A stretch of DNA of 64,000 nt from JAZBPO01 sp963691775 (GCA_963691775.1 OY829369.1:4278001-4342000); one strand, 5' to 3'; shown: positions 47,945 to 56,538, numbered from the stretch's first letter. Notes: generated from the letters alone by a model not told the origin. Program-made: numbers and translations.

Positions 47945-49015
47945 TCAACGCCGACGCGCGAGCAGATCGTCGATCCTGTCGAGCGCAGCGTCGATGTCAT
48001 CGGTGATGGGGCGGGTTTCCGTTTGACCGCCAAGGGCGGGCAGAGGCGCGTCGTCCCATGCGGCATGGCCGCGCGCGATCAGCGCAGCGTGGGCCGGGCG
48101 GAGATCGCGAGACAGACGCGGATGCGCATACCGCATGAGCCAGCGGTATCCATGCGTCGTCAGCGTGTTGTCCTGAACGGCGCTGCCCGCGTACCGCATG
48201 TCTCCCATGTCGAAGATACGCACAGGCTTCCCGGTCGCGACCGCCTCCGAAACCATCGCGATACTGTCGCCGGTGACGAGCAGCGCATCTGCCCAGGCGA
48301 GGATGCCGAAGTAGGGGTTGGGTGCATCATGTGTCCAGGCCCACAGCTCCGACGGATCAAGTGAGCTGCGCAGCGTCTTGAGAGCGGCACTGGGCGTTCT
48401 GCTGCTGGTCGTGCCCATGAGACTGCCCGTAGCTGCAAGCGCCCGCGCGCGCGCAGCGAGTCTCGCTGCGTTGTTCGGACCGAGATGAAAAGGACCGCTG
48501 CTGCCACCCACGAGCACGCCCAGGCGGGGGCGGGGTAGGTGGGAATAGGCGTGGCCCCACTCCGTTCTCGCGGCGTCGAGCCGCGCCTTGGTCAATCTGT
48601 GCAGGGTACCTGCGTTAACGAGGACGTTCGGGCGGGGCTCCAGTCTGTACTGGGGCGTGGTGACGATGAGGTCGAAGACGTCGTGCGGCGCCCAGGTTCG
48701 TCCAAGCACCACGGTTACGGCATGACCACGGCTTCGTCGCGCGACCCAGCGCGCGAGAGGTTCGTTGCGCAAACCCGCGGTAATGAGCACGTCCGGGCTG
48801 CGCGCGCCGAGGGCTGCCTGGTGGGTGCGATGGATGCCTGCGAGTGAGATCTGCCGAAGCAGACCAAGCGTGCTTGCCTGCGGTGTCCAGGACGGTTGGA
48901 TCAACCGAAGTTCGGCGCCGAGATGACGTTCGAGGGCTTCGCCAAGTCCCAGAATCTGCTGCGACTCACCCGCGCGATGGGACGCGAGCGCCCACACGAG
49001 GGGACGACGTTTCAT
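47945..49015 (-). CDS. ELM1-family putative glycosyltransferase, copy 3
   Basis: 356 aa. LVWALASHRAGESQQILGLGEAL, PDVLITAGLRNEPLARWVARRS, FDLIVTTPQYRLEP, LGVLVGGSSGPFHLG and LLVTGDSIAMVSEAVATGKPVRI mirror the other two copies. It is the third gene of the ACP-Spt-ELM1 minus-strand run, 69 bp after Spt, which ties this family directly to sphingoid-base synthesis. Convergent with the ABC exporter, 7 bp apart. Confidence 0.78.
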   Translation of the reverse strand: MKRRPLVWALASHRAGESQQILGLGEALERHLGAELRLIQPSWTPQASTLGLLRQISLAGIHRTHQAALGARSPDVLITAGLRNEPLARWVARRSRGHAVTVVLGRTWAPHDVFDLIVTTPQYRLEPRPNVLVNAGTLHRLTKARLDAARTEWGHAYSHLPRPRLGVLVGGSSGPFHLGPNNAARLAARARALAATGSLMGTTSSRTPSAALKTLRSSLDPSELWAWTHDAPNPYFGILAWADALLVTGDSIAMVSEAVATGKPVRIFDMGDMRYAGSAVQDNTLTTHGYRWLMRYAHPRLSRDLRPAHAALIARGHAAWDDAPLPALGGQTETRPITDDIDAALDRIDDLLARRR

Positions 49016-49084
49016 CGCGCTGGGTCCCGTAGCCCGTGTCAGAGCGGTGCGAGAGGGGCCCGCGGGGCGCGGGCCCTGCGGGAA

Positions 49085-50299
49085 TCAACCAGCGGCCGCT
49101 GCAGCGGGACGACGGCCGAGGAGCTGCTCGGCAACGAGCGCGTAGGCGTCGACGATGCGGTCGATCTGTTCGTCGGTGTGGGCGGCGGAAAGCGAACACC
49201 TGAGGATCGACATATTCTTGGGTGCACCGGGCGGAACAACGAGATTCACGTAAACGCCGGCGTCGAGAAGCATCTGCCATGCGGCCGCGGCTTGTTGCGG
49301 ATCGTCCATGATCGACGCGATCACGGGGCTGGCATCCGAGCCCAGCGTGAAGCCAAGGCTCTCGAGGGCGCCGTGGACGACGCGCGCGTTATTCCACAGC
49401 TGCTCGCGCAGTTCCGGGCGTTCGCCAACGAGACGTAGCGCTGCGCGCGTCGATGCGATCACGGAGGGGGTCGACGAGGCGGTGAACATGTATGCGCGAA
49501 TCTGCGTGCGCAGCGGTGAAAGGTCATGCAGACGAGAAGCGCACCAGCCACCGACGCTGCCAAGACTCTTGGAGAACGTGCCCGTGAGGAAGTCGACACG
49601 ATCCTCAACGCCAAAGAACTCCGCAGCGCCGCGTCCGTTTTCGCCCATGGTGCCGAAGCTGTGGGCATCATCCAGGAGGAGGTAAGCCCCGTAGCGGTCT
49701 TTCACCTCGCAGATTTCAGCAAGCGGGGAAACGTCGCCGAGCATGGAGTACAGACCTTCGACGATCACAAGCGTCTTGTTTGCCCGATCGCCAAGGCGCT
49801 TGAGCCGCTTTTCTAGATCGCTCGGATCATTGTGGCGAAAGCGATACACCTCGGCCCCGGAAAGACGGGCGCCTTCATAGATGCTGGCGTGTGAATCGGC
49901 ATCAAGGACGATGACGTCGCCGGGTCCGGCGAGCGTTGATATTGTTCCGACGTTGGCGACATAGCCGGTCGTGAACACAATCGCCGAGCGGGCATCGAGA
50001 TATTCGGTCATCTCGCGCTCGAGGGCGGCATGTGCGGAATAGGTGCCGTTGGCGACGCGTGACCCAGTGGTGCCTGTCCCCTGACTGTGGACGGCCTGCA
50101 TGGCCGCTTCTATGCAGGCTGGCTCAAAGGTGAGTCCCAGATAGTTGTTCGTGCCTGCAAGCACGACGCGCTTACCGTCAAGGCGCCCTTCCGTGGCGGA
50201 ACCAACCACGTCGATCGTTGCCCCGATCGCGTTGACGCCTAGGGCGTCGACTTCATTTTGGAAACTGCGTGCTGCTTCAAGCTTGTCTAGAAGACTCAT
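49085..50299 (-). CDS. spt: Serine palmitoyltransferase (alpha-oxoamine synthase family)
   Basis: 404 aa, a usual length for bacterial soluble SPT. PLP-enzyme motifs: GTNNYLGL (49-56), GTGTTGSRVANGT, the DADSHASIYEGARLSGA segment, LLLDDAHSFG (Asp211, His213) and the Schiff-base Lys244 in TGTFSKSLGSVGG. It condenses L-serine with an acyl thioester to 3-keto-sphinganine. KBL and BioF are relatives, but an ACP gene sits 10 bases upstream and ceramide-type genes surround it, which favours SPT. Confidence 0.88.
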   Translation of the reverse strand: MSLLDKLEAARSFQNEVDALGVNAIGATIDVVGSATEGRLDGKRVVLAGTNNYLGLTFEPACIEAAMQAVHSQGTGTTGSRVANGTYSAHAALEREMTEYLDARSAIVFTTGYVANVGTISTLAGPGDVIVLDADSHASIYEGARLSGAEVYRFRHNDPSDLEKRLKRLGDRANKTLVIVEGLYSMLGDVSPLAEICEVKDRYGAYLLLDDAHSFGTMGENGRGAAEFFGVEDRVDFLTGTFSKSLGSVGGWCASRLHDLSPLRTQIRAYMFTASSTPSVIASTRAALRLVGERPELREQLWNNARVVHGALESLGFTLGSDASPVIASIMDDPQQAAAAWQMLLDAGVYVNLVVPPGAPKNMSILRCSLSAAHTDEQIDRIVDAYALVAEQLLGRRPAAAAAG

Positions 50300-50309
50300 T
50301 CGTCACCGA

Positions 50310-50549
50310 TTACGTCAGTTGTTGGACCCGAGTCGCCAGGTCGGCGATCGTGCGTACGTCACCCAACTCGTTTATCGGGAAAGCGATATCAAAGATGTCT
50401 TCGAGCTGTTCTATGAGTTCCATGACGTCAAGAGACGCCAGACCGAGCTCTTCGATCAGGTCAACATCCTCGTTCACCACCTCACCCTGCGCGGCCGACT
50501 CGGAAAGCAAATGCTGGATCCGAGCAACGCATTCTTCATAGGTCGCCAT
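50310..50549 (-). CDS. Acyl carrier protein for the sphingolipid pathway
   Basis: 79 aa, acidic and all-helical, with the phosphopantetheine site Ser in IEELGLASLDVMELI (E-L-G-x-x-S-L-D). First gene of the operon with spt, as in Caulobacter and Sphingomonas, where a dedicated ACP delivers the acyl chain to SPT. The fatty acyl-AMP ligase and PPTase at 32.8-36.1 kb are likely to load and activate it. Confidence 0.92.
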   Translation of the reverse strand: MATYEECVARIQHLLSESAAQGEVVNEDVDLIEELGLASLDVMELIEQLEDIFDIAFPINELGDVRTIADLATRVQQLT

Positions 50550-51041
50550 TTACGCGGCCGCACGTACTGGCATTGCACTTCCCGCCGTGCCGGTCTCTTC
50601 GTGTCTGCGAGTACATCCCCTGGTGCAGAAACGTCGATCAGGCATGCAGTTTGTTACCCAAGTCATTGAACTTCCAGAAACCGCTGCTGTCGGACTGAAC
50701 TTTGGGAATTGAGCGCACGACACTTGCGATGTGCGCCCGATCACACTTTCAGTCGGACATTGCGCGCGAGTCTAGCGACTTGTTCCGGCTTGTACAGGGG
50801 CAAATGCACTGTTCGTGCCAGTGGAAACACTTGAGAAACAATTGAGATACCCGCTAGACACCCGTGAGAGTCTTGGGCAACGAATGAAGGCTTATTCGTA
50901 CGTCTGAAAAGGCGCTCAAGCGCGGCTTCCGGGTGTCGCTGTGCCTTCGGTCCGGCCCAACATCGGCGCGGTTGGTCCGGCTGGATTCATGCGGCCCCGT
51001 CCCGCACCCAGGCCGCTCCTGACAAAGGGGCGATAGCGCGA
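50550..51041. other. Intergenic region, no gene recognised
   Basis: About 490 bp between the ACP start and the transporter end. Short open frames exist on both strands but have no convincing start site or protein features. The part next to 50549 must hold the ACP-spt promoter, though I could not pick a clear -35/-10 pair. Composition is slightly less GC-rich around 50640-50700 and 50810-50910. Confidence 0.5.
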
Positions 51042-51803
51042 TCAGCCGCGGGCGTACTCGAGCGTTGGATCCTCGAACTGCAGGTAGTTCCGCAGCCAGT
51101 GTGTTGCGAGATAGAAGGGCCCGGTGTCAGCGATGGCAACAAACATCTTGAACAGGTAGTTCGAACCGATGAGAACAAGGATTGTCCGCACTGTCATGTC
51201 GCCCGCGAAGAACGCTGCGCCAAACGTGACGGACACCACCATGATCGAGTCGACAAGCTGGCTCGCCAAGGTAGAGAAGTTGTTGCGCAGCCACAGATGC
51301 CGCCCACGCGTCAGGCGCTTCCAGAAGTGGAACAACTGCACGTCGCAAAACTGCGCAGCGATGTAGGCCATCATCGAAGCGAAAACGGCGCCCGACGTGC
51401 AGTAGTAGAGAAGTTGGAAGAACTCGATCGAGCCCACTGCGACGTCGCCGTTCGGCAGAGCCACCGATTCCTGGAGTTTGAGTACCTGCCAGGGCGGCAG
51501 GGCGTCCGGCGTCACGCTCGGCAGGGCCTGGGCCAGCCACATCGTGCCGAGGATGAAGAAGTTCAGCCCGAGCCCCACCCACACCACGAAGTTCGCTCGC
51601 GAGCGGCCGTACAGCTCGGAAATGAGGTCTGTGCACAGGAACGTCAGCGGGTAGGGCAGTACGCCGACGGCGAGCGACATGGGCCCGATCTGGACGAAGC
51701 GCGTGATACCGATGATGTTCAACATCGTCATGGCGCAGAGGAAGATTCCGGCCAAGATGAAAAAAACGCGCTCGCGTCGTTCGGCGAGATCCATATCGGT
51801 CAT
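51042..51803 (-). CDS. Queuosine-precursor transporter family protein (YhhQ/VUT)
   Basis: 253 aa with about six to seven membrane helices. The family hallmark VGVLPYPLTFLCTDLISELYGR (about 45-68) is exact in type, followed by ANFVVWVGLGLNFF and TLASQLVDSIMVVSVTF. YhhQ imports 7-cyano-7-deazaguanine or 7-aminomethyl-7-deazaguanine for tRNA queuosine. An AT-free gap of 30 bp separates it from the SDR/PTPS-like pair on the same strand. Confidence 0.87.
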   Translation of the reverse strand: MTDMDLAERRERVFFILAGIFLCAMTMLNIIGITRFVQIGPMSLAVGVLPYPLTFLCTDLISELYGRSRANFVVWVGLGLNFFILGTMWLAQALPSVTPDALPPWQVLKLQESVALPNGDVAVGSIEFFQLLYYCTSGAVFASMMAYIAAQFCDVQLFHFWKRLTRGRHLWLRNNFSTLASQLVDSIMVVSVTFGAAFFAGDMTVRTILVLIGSNYLFKMFVAIADTGPFYLATHWLRNYLQFEDPTLEYARG

Positions 51804-51833
51804 GGTTTCTTCCGCTTCTCCAGGGCGCCAGGT

Positions 51834-52535
51834 TCAGCGTTCGACCTGGCCAAGGTTGGCGTGCAGCACGGCTCCGTTCACCACGGGGTGCGTCGCGGCC
51901 CAGAGGATCGTTTCGGCGATCTCCTCGGGTCGGATGAGGCGGCCGAACGCAGACATCGAGGCAACGGCCGCTTCCGTTTCCGGGTCTGTGCCGATGTGGC
52001 TGCGGAGCATCTCCGTGTCCGTGAAACCCGGGCATACGCACGCTGTGTGTATGCCGCGACCCGCCAGGTCCTGGCAGGTCGCGCGCATCATTCCAATGGT
52101 GGCGTGCTTGCTTGTGACGTAGGTGTAAGAACCTGGTACGGCTTTCTCGGAGAGCGTCGAACCTGTGTAGATGACCGCTGAACCCGCCTTTATGTGCGGC
52201 AGGACCGCCGAATTCAGCGCATTCGGCGCGCCGAGGTTGATTTGCATGATCTCCATGAAGCGCTGTGCGTCCACTGCACCTGCGCTGTCGTTTGCGAGCA
52301 AGGAGCTGTTGTGGATCAGTGCGACCTGATCGGCTTCGCGCGCGAGCGCGCTGACGCTTGCGCAGGCTCGCTCAACCGCACCGGTATCCGCGAAGTCGCA
52401 CGCGATACTTTCGACGGCCCTTTCGGGACAGGGACGGCGGGATAGGTTGGTCACTGCCCATCCCGCAGCGATGAACTGGCGCGCTGTCTCTGTACCGATG
52501 CCGGCGCTTGCGCCGGTGATAATCGCGCGCTTCAT
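51834..52535 (-). CDS. Short-chain dehydrogenase, possible pterin (sepiapterin-reductase-like) reductase
   Basis: 233 aa from the ATG at 52535, fixed by the Rossmann loop TGASAGIGTETARQF right after it and by ATGA coupling to the PTPS-like gene. It has NNAG-equivalent 'LIHNSSLLA', the catalytic Ser in YTGSTLSEKAVPGS and Tyr-x-x-x-Lys in YTYVTSKHA. The preceding gene encodes a pyruvoyltetrahydropterin-synthase-family protein, so a pterin substrate is plausible; a general SDR role cannot be excluded. Confidence 0.8.
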   Translation of the reverse strand: MKRAIITGASAGIGTETARQFIAAGWAVTNLSRRPCPERAVESIACDFADTGAVERACASVSALAREADQVALIHNSSLLANDSAGAVDAQRFMEIMQINLGAPNALNSAVLPHIKAGSAVIYTGSTLSEKAVPGSYTYVTSKHATIGMMRATCQDLAGRGIHTACVCPGFTDTEMLRSHIGTDPETEAAVASMSAFGRLIRPEEIAETILWAATHPVVNGAVLHANLGQVER

Positions 52536-53041
52536 GCTGCTCTCCACTGCCGCCAGCCCCACTGGTTCGTGCCCGACGATACCCCTATTCGTATGGCGCG
52601 CACGTCCTGATCCGAAATTTCCGGGTCCGCGAGCAATCGCTCGACGAACCATCCCGCGAGTTCCTCGACGCTGGCATTGCGGATTTCCAGAACCAATACG
52701 TCGCGCGGCAGGAACGGTATGCGCTCCTGGTCAAAGTGGGCGATGAGCCATTCGCCGCCACGCTCGATGCGCAACCAGGCGCTCGCGCCCGGCAGCAGCA
52801 CCTTTTCGTCTAGCGTCTCGATGATCGCCTTGAGACGCCGCTTGATGATGTTGTAGTCGAAGCACAGGCCATCGTCGCCGACGGGCGCCGTGATCTCGCA
52901 GGCGACGCGCCAGTTGTGGCCGTGCAGGTCTTCCCGCTCGGTCGCGCTGAACATGGTGAAGTGACCAGCGGAAAAGTTAAGCGCTTCCTTGGCGATCTCG
53001 ATGGTCACAAGATCATCGGCGCGGCTGGGAATTGAGGTCAT
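52532..53041 (-). CDS. 6-pyruvoyltetrahydropterin synthase / QueD family protein (Glu in place of Cys)
   Basis: 169 aa. Zinc ligands: His27 in NFSAGHF and His40, His42 in LHGHNW; the FDYNIIK and 'E-x-x-A' regions follow. QueD and classical PTPS carry a catalytic Cys four or so residues before HGH; here the segment is TEREDLHGH, with Glu37 and no Cys. Glu at this place is the mark of PTPS-III-type enzymes that replace dihydroneopterin aldolase in folate synthesis. A tetrahydrobiopterin or queuosine role is also conceivable given the SDR and YhhQ neighbours. Confidence 0.8.
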   Translation of the reverse strand: MTSIPSRADDLVTIEIAKEALNFSAGHFTMFSATEREDLHGHNWRVACEITAPVGDDGLCFDYNIIKRRLKAIIETLDEKVLLPGASAWLRIERGGEWLIAHFDQERIPFLPRDVLVLEIRNASVEELAGWFVERLLADPEISDQDVRAIRIGVSSGTNQWGWRQWRAA

Positions 53042-53190
53042 CGCGGGCTCGCGAGGCAGGTCGGGCGGTGCCCGGTCGGGGACGGCCGATGCTGAAGTCT
53101 TGTCCGGGCGATGTCTACCGCGGCACTCGCGGGGACGCGTGCCGCGTATACTTGCACGCTGTACCCCCGCCTGTTGGACCGATTGCGCGC

Positions 53191-53946
53191 ATGCCCTTCA
53201 AGAACTTACTAAAGCGATACTCAAGCAACCCGGTGACGCGCCGTAAGGCGTGGAACAAGTACTTCGAGCGTCGGCTCAAGAAGCACGACCTGCACATCTA
53301 CAAGGGACACTTGAACTGGGCAATGTCAGATGAGGTCGCGTCCATCCATGAAGCTTGGGGTGCGACGCCGGGGGGGCCCGCAGATCGCGTGTATCTTCTT
53401 TGGGAAACAGGAAGACTGATCAGAGCACGCGGTATTGAAGGCGCCACGGCCGAATGCGGATCGCGCTACGGCAAAAGCAGCTTCTTCCTTTTGCGGGGCC
53501 TGGACGACCCTGACCGCAGCCACCACATCTTTGATTCGTTCGCGGGCCTTTCGGACTCGAAAGCGGAGGACGTTGCACGTGACGGCATCAAGACCTGGCA
53601 GGCTGGGCAGATGTCCGTCGACGAAGAAACCTGTCGCGCGCAGCTCGCGTCCTTCGCCCGGTGCGAATTTCATGCGGGCTGGATTCCTGAGCGTTTCGCC
53701 GACGTCGCCGACCAGCGCTTTGCCGTTGTACATATCGACGTTGACCTATACGAACCAACTCGAGACGCGCTCGAGTTTTTCTGGCCGCGCCTGAGCCCCG
53801 GCGGCGTCATCGTCTCCGATGAATACGGCCTGGCCACCTGCCCCGGCGTCACGCGCGCCTTCGATGAATTTTTCGAGGGGCGCAGTGATCGTCATTTACC
53901 GCTTGCTTCCGGGCAGGCGATCGCCTGGAAACAGTTCGATATCTGA
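53191..53946 (+). CDS. TylF/macrocin-O-methyltransferase-like SAM methyltransferase
   Basis: 251 aa from the ATG at 53191; the frame is open upstream, but that part overlaps the PTPS-like gene end and has no family resemblance. SAM site AECGSRYGKSSFFLL, then HIFDSFAGLSD, the metal-type VVHIDVDLYEPTRDALEFFWPRLSPGGVIVSDEYG and 'CPGVTRAFDEFF' are all TylF-family blocks. Probably O-methylates a sugar or small molecule. The alpha/beta hydrolase gene follows 11 bases later. Confidence 0.85.
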   Translation: MPFKNLLKRYSSNPVTRRKAWNKYFERRLKKHDLHIYKGHLNWAMSDEVASIHEAWGATPGGPADRVYLLWETGRLIRARGIEGATAECGSRYGKSSFFLLRGLDDPDRSHHIFDSFAGLSDSKAEDVARDGIKTWQAGQMSVDEETCRAQLASFARCEFHAGWIPERFADVADQRFAVVHIDVDLYEPTRDALEFFWPRLSPGGVIVSDEYGLATCPGVTRAFDEFFEGRSDRHLPLASGQAIAWKQFDI

Positions 53947-53957
53947 GGAGTGCTGTG

Positions 53958-54680
53958 ATGCCGGCGTTCGAGCGAGATGGTGCGGTTATCCACTATGACG
54001 TGCAGGGCTCTGGCCTACCGCTGCTCGCGGTCGCGCCTGGCGGAATGCGTTCAGCTTCTGAGCTTTGGGGCAACGCACCGTTCAATCCTCGCGGCGAGTT
54101 TCGTGGCGACTTTCGGGTCGTCACCATGGATCAGCGCAACGCTGGTGCATCTCGTGGACCGATCGCGGCTGACCACGGCTGGGACACCTACCTCGATGAT
54201 CAGATCGCGCTCATGGACCATCTCGGGTTCGATCGATTCCTGTACATAGGAATGTGTATTGGTGGTTCCTATGGTCTTGGGCTTGCGCAGCGCGCTCCCG
54301 AGCGTGTCCTGGCAGCGGTCTTGCTGCAGCCTATCGGCCTCGATGAAAACAGGGACGCGTTCTATCAGATGTTCGACTCCTGGCGAGATCAGATTGCCTC
54401 GGATCATCCAGAGATGGGCGCTGCTGCGTGGGCGGCCATGCGCTCGAACATGTATGACCGTGATTTCGTGTTCAGCCTGACGCGGCAGGAAGTAGCGCGG
54501 GTACAGACGCCCATGCTCGTGATGCGTGGCGATGATCTCTATCACCCGGCGTCGACGTCGGAGGAGATTGCGGAGATCGCGCCGAACGCAGAGCTCGTGC
54601 ACGACTGGAAGGAGGGGCGGGCACGCACCGAGGCGATCGCTCGGATTCGAGCCTTTTTCTCGGCTCACGACGCGCTCTGA
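53958..54680 (+). CDS. Alpha/beta hydrolase
   Basis: 240 aa from the ATG at 53958 with GAGGA upstream. Oxyanion loop 'LLAVAPGGMRSA', 'VTMDQRNAGAS', and at the nucleophile elbow GMCIGGSYG, where Cys stands in the usual Ser/Asp position (G-x-C-x-G-G). 'MLVMRGDDLYHPASTSEEIA' provides the acid residue and VHDWKEG the end of the fold. The Cys nucleophile is seen in dienelactone hydrolase and some other family members. Its last 16 bases overlap the convergent padR gene. Confidence 0.82.
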   Translation: MPAFERDGAVIHYDVQGSGLPLLAVAPGGMRSASELWGNAPFNPRGEFRGDFRVVTMDQRNAGASRGPIAADHGWDTYLDDQIALMDHLGFDRFLYIGMCIGGSYGLGLAQRAPERVLAAVLLQPIGLDENRDAFYQMFDSWRDQIASDHPEMGAAAWAAMRSNMYDRDFVFSLTRQEVARVQTPMLVMRGDDLYHPASTSEEIAEIAPNAELVHDWKEGRARTEAIARIRAFFSAHDAL

Positions 54681-55213
54681 CTGCGCTCCAGAAGCTTGAT
54701 GGCGTCCTCGCACCAGGCGAGGAAGGTGCGCTCATAGCGCAGGCCCGCATCCAGGGCGAGGTAGATGCCCTGACGCTGCAGAGGAAGGCTGCTTGGGTCG
54801 GCATAGTGCCGAGCCTGTATACGTTCATAGAGTGCGAGGCGCTCGCCGTGTTCCTGCTGCCGTGCCTTCAGCTCCTTGATCACGGGCGTGGGGTCCGTGT
54901 GCCCGACACTGTAGAGCTTCACGTACAGGTCGTCCTTGGCGGGCTTGCGTCGGCTCGCCTCTTGAACCCAGTCCGCCAGCGCCGCCCGGCCGTTCTTGGT
55001 CAAGTGGTAGACGATCTTGTCGGGCCGGCCGGCCTGCGCCACCGCGGACGCCTTCAGATGGCCTTCTTCGGCGAGCTTTTTGAGCTCCAGGTAGATTTGT
55101 TGGTGGGATGCGGCCCAGAAGAATCCGAGCGACGTTTCGAACTTACGCGCGAGGTCGTACCCCGACAGGTCTTCGTCGAGCAAAGCTGTGAGGATCGCGT
55201 GCGACAGGGCCAC
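54665..55213 (-). CDS. PadR-family transcriptional regulator
   Basis: 182 aa. N-terminal winged helix MALSHAILTALLDEDLSGYDLARKFETSLGFFWAASHQQIYLELKKLAEEG (the PadR signature LSGYD-L ... IY-x-x-L-x-x-L-x-x-x-G) and the wing GRPDKIVYHLTKNGRAAL, then the Vir-type C-terminal helical dimerisation region. A repressor that typically releases DNA on binding an aromatic or toxic ligand. Divergent from the nitronate monooxygenase gene, with a 13-bp-arm palindrome between them. Confidence 0.92.
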   Translation of the reverse strand: MALSHAILTALLDEDLSGYDLARKFETSLGFFWAASHQQIYLELKKLAEEGHLKASAVAQAGRPDKIVYHLTKNGRAALADWVQEASRRKPAKDDLYVKLYSVGHTDPTPVIKELKARQQEHGERLALYERIQARHYADPSSLPLQRQGIYLALDAGLRYERTFLAWCEDAIKLLERSQSAS

Positions 55214-55245
55214 CCAGGGCTCCGCAAGGGCCGTAGAACTTGCTA

Positions 55246-55286
55246 TGCAACTTATTGCCTAATGCCGAGGTATGCAATAAGTTGCA
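55246..55286. promoter_or_regulatory. Palindromic operator between padR and the nitronate monooxygenase gene
   Basis: TGCAACTTATTGC (55246-55258) and GCAATAAGTTGCA (55274-55286) are perfect reverse complements with a 15-bp spacer. The site sits 33 bp from the padR start and 28 bp from the monooxygenase start, where a regulator would block both promoters. ATGCAA/TTGCAT-type half-sites are common for PadR proteins. A hairpin terminator is unlikely in a divergent promoter region. Confidence 0.75.
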
Positions 55287-55313
55287 ACCAGTTCCCCTCG
55301 ACCGGAGTACGCA

Positions 55314-56282
55314 ATGGCTCTTCCCCAAATTCTCGACGGCCGTCTGTCGGTGCCCGTCGTTGCCGCACCGCTTTTCATCATCTCCAATCCGGATCTCGTG
55401 ATCGCCCAATGCAAGGCAGGGGTGGTGGGTTCCTTTCCGTCGCTGAACGCGCGGCCGCTGGAAGTACTCGATGAGTGGCTGGTGCGTATCAAGCGTGAGC
55501 TGGCCGAGCACGATGCGGAGCACCCTGAGTCGCCGTCGGCGCCCTTCGCTGTAAACCTCATCGTGCACAAGTCGAACGATCGTCTCGAAGAGGACCTCGA
55601 GCTTTGCGTCAAGCATGAGGTGCCGATGGTGATCACTTCACTTGGCGCGAACCCGGCAGTCAACGAAGCGATTCATAGCTATGGCGGCGTCGTGTTTCAC
55701 GACGTCATCAATGACCGCTTCGCGCGCAAGGCGGTCGAGAAGGGCGCGGATGGCCTGATTGCGGTCGCCGCCGGTGCAGGTGGCCACGCGGGCGCGACGT
55801 CTCCGTTTGCACTTATCCAGGATCTGCGCACCTGGTTCGATGGCCCCTTGCTGCTGTCAGGCTCCATCGCGAACGGAGGCGCGGTGCTTGCCGCGCAGGC
55901 CATGGGCGCAGACGCCGCTTATATCGGCTCCCCGTTCATTGCTACGCCAGAAGCAAACGCGGACGAGCGCTACAAGCTGATGATCGTGGACTCGGACTCC
56001 TCCGATATCGTGTATTCGAATCTCTTCACCGGCGTTCATGGCAATTACCTCAAGCCATCTATCGAGGCTGCCGGCCTTGATCCGAACGCATTGCCGGAAT
56101 CTGACCCGTCGGCCATGAACTTCGGTTCGGGCGGAAACAGTGAAAAGAAGGCCTGGAAGGACATCTGGGGCTGCGGGCAGGGTATTGGCGCGGTAAAGGC
56201 GGTTGTACCGGCTGCCGATCTCGTTGCGCGCCTTGTCAGCGAATACGATGCCGCCAAGAGCCGCGTTGGTGTAGCTGCCTGA
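55314..56282 (+). CDS. Nitronate monooxygenase (2-nitropropane-dioxygenase-like)
   Basis: 322 aa TIM-barrel flavoprotein. Blocks in order: VPVVAAPLFIISNPDLVIAQCKAGVVGSFPSLNAR, FAVNLIVHKSN, VVFHDVINDRFARKAVEKGADGLIAVAAGAGGHAG (FMN/catalytic His region), LLLSGSIANGGAVLAAQAMGADAAYIGSPFIAT. It oxidises alkyl nitronates or related compounds with O2. Control by the adjacent PadR is likely from the operator. Confidence 0.9.
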   Translation: MALPQILDGRLSVPVVAAPLFIISNPDLVIAQCKAGVVGSFPSLNARPLEVLDEWLVRIKRELAEHDAEHPESPSAPFAVNLIVHKSNDRLEEDLELCVKHEVPMVITSLGANPAVNEAIHSYGGVVFHDVINDRFARKAVEKGADGLIAVAAGAGGHAGATSPFALIQDLRTWFDGPLLLSGSIANGGAVLAAQAMGADAAYIGSPFIATPEANADERYKLMIVDSDSSDIVYSNLFTGVHGNYLKPSIEAAGLDPNALPESDPSAMNFGSGGNSEKKAWKDIWGCGQGIGAVKAVVPAADLVARLVSEYDAAKSRVGVAA

Positions 56283-56307
56283 TTAGAGGGGGGGCTTCGC
56301 CCTATGA

Positions 56308-56327
56308 CGCCCCTCATCTGAGGGGCG
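56308..56327 (+). terminator. Hairpin after the nitronate monooxygenase gene
   Basis: CGCCCCTCA and TGAGGGGCG pair perfectly around a 2-base centre, 26 bp after the stop codon. There is no T-run, so intrinsic termination is uncertain. The rest of 56283-56538 has no recognisable gene and contains runs of G and A. Confidence 0.35.
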
Positions 56328-56538
56328 GGGTCTGCTCGCCAGCCCGCGTCCCCATTGTCGTGGGCACGTGTGGCTGCGTAAACGCGGCCCGTTGCCGATG
56401 TCCCCGGCCGTACCCAACTCGTTCATGGGAAGGGGTCCGTACTCAAACGGTCGGTAGTTTAACCCGTCGGGCCTTGAGTTCGGAGCGCAGTGCCCACCCC
56501 AAAAAGGGGGGGGCGCCTGCAGTGGGTCTGCCGGAGAT

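Noticed and set aside
50550..50744. 64-codon minus-strand frame upstream of the ACP gene
   Set aside because: No start signal, Arg/Thr/Cys-rich composition unlike a real protein, and it occupies the probable promoter region.
55246..55286. The 13-bp-arm palindrome as a transcription terminator
   Set aside because: It sits between divergent start codons with a 15-bp spacer and no T-run; an operator fits better.
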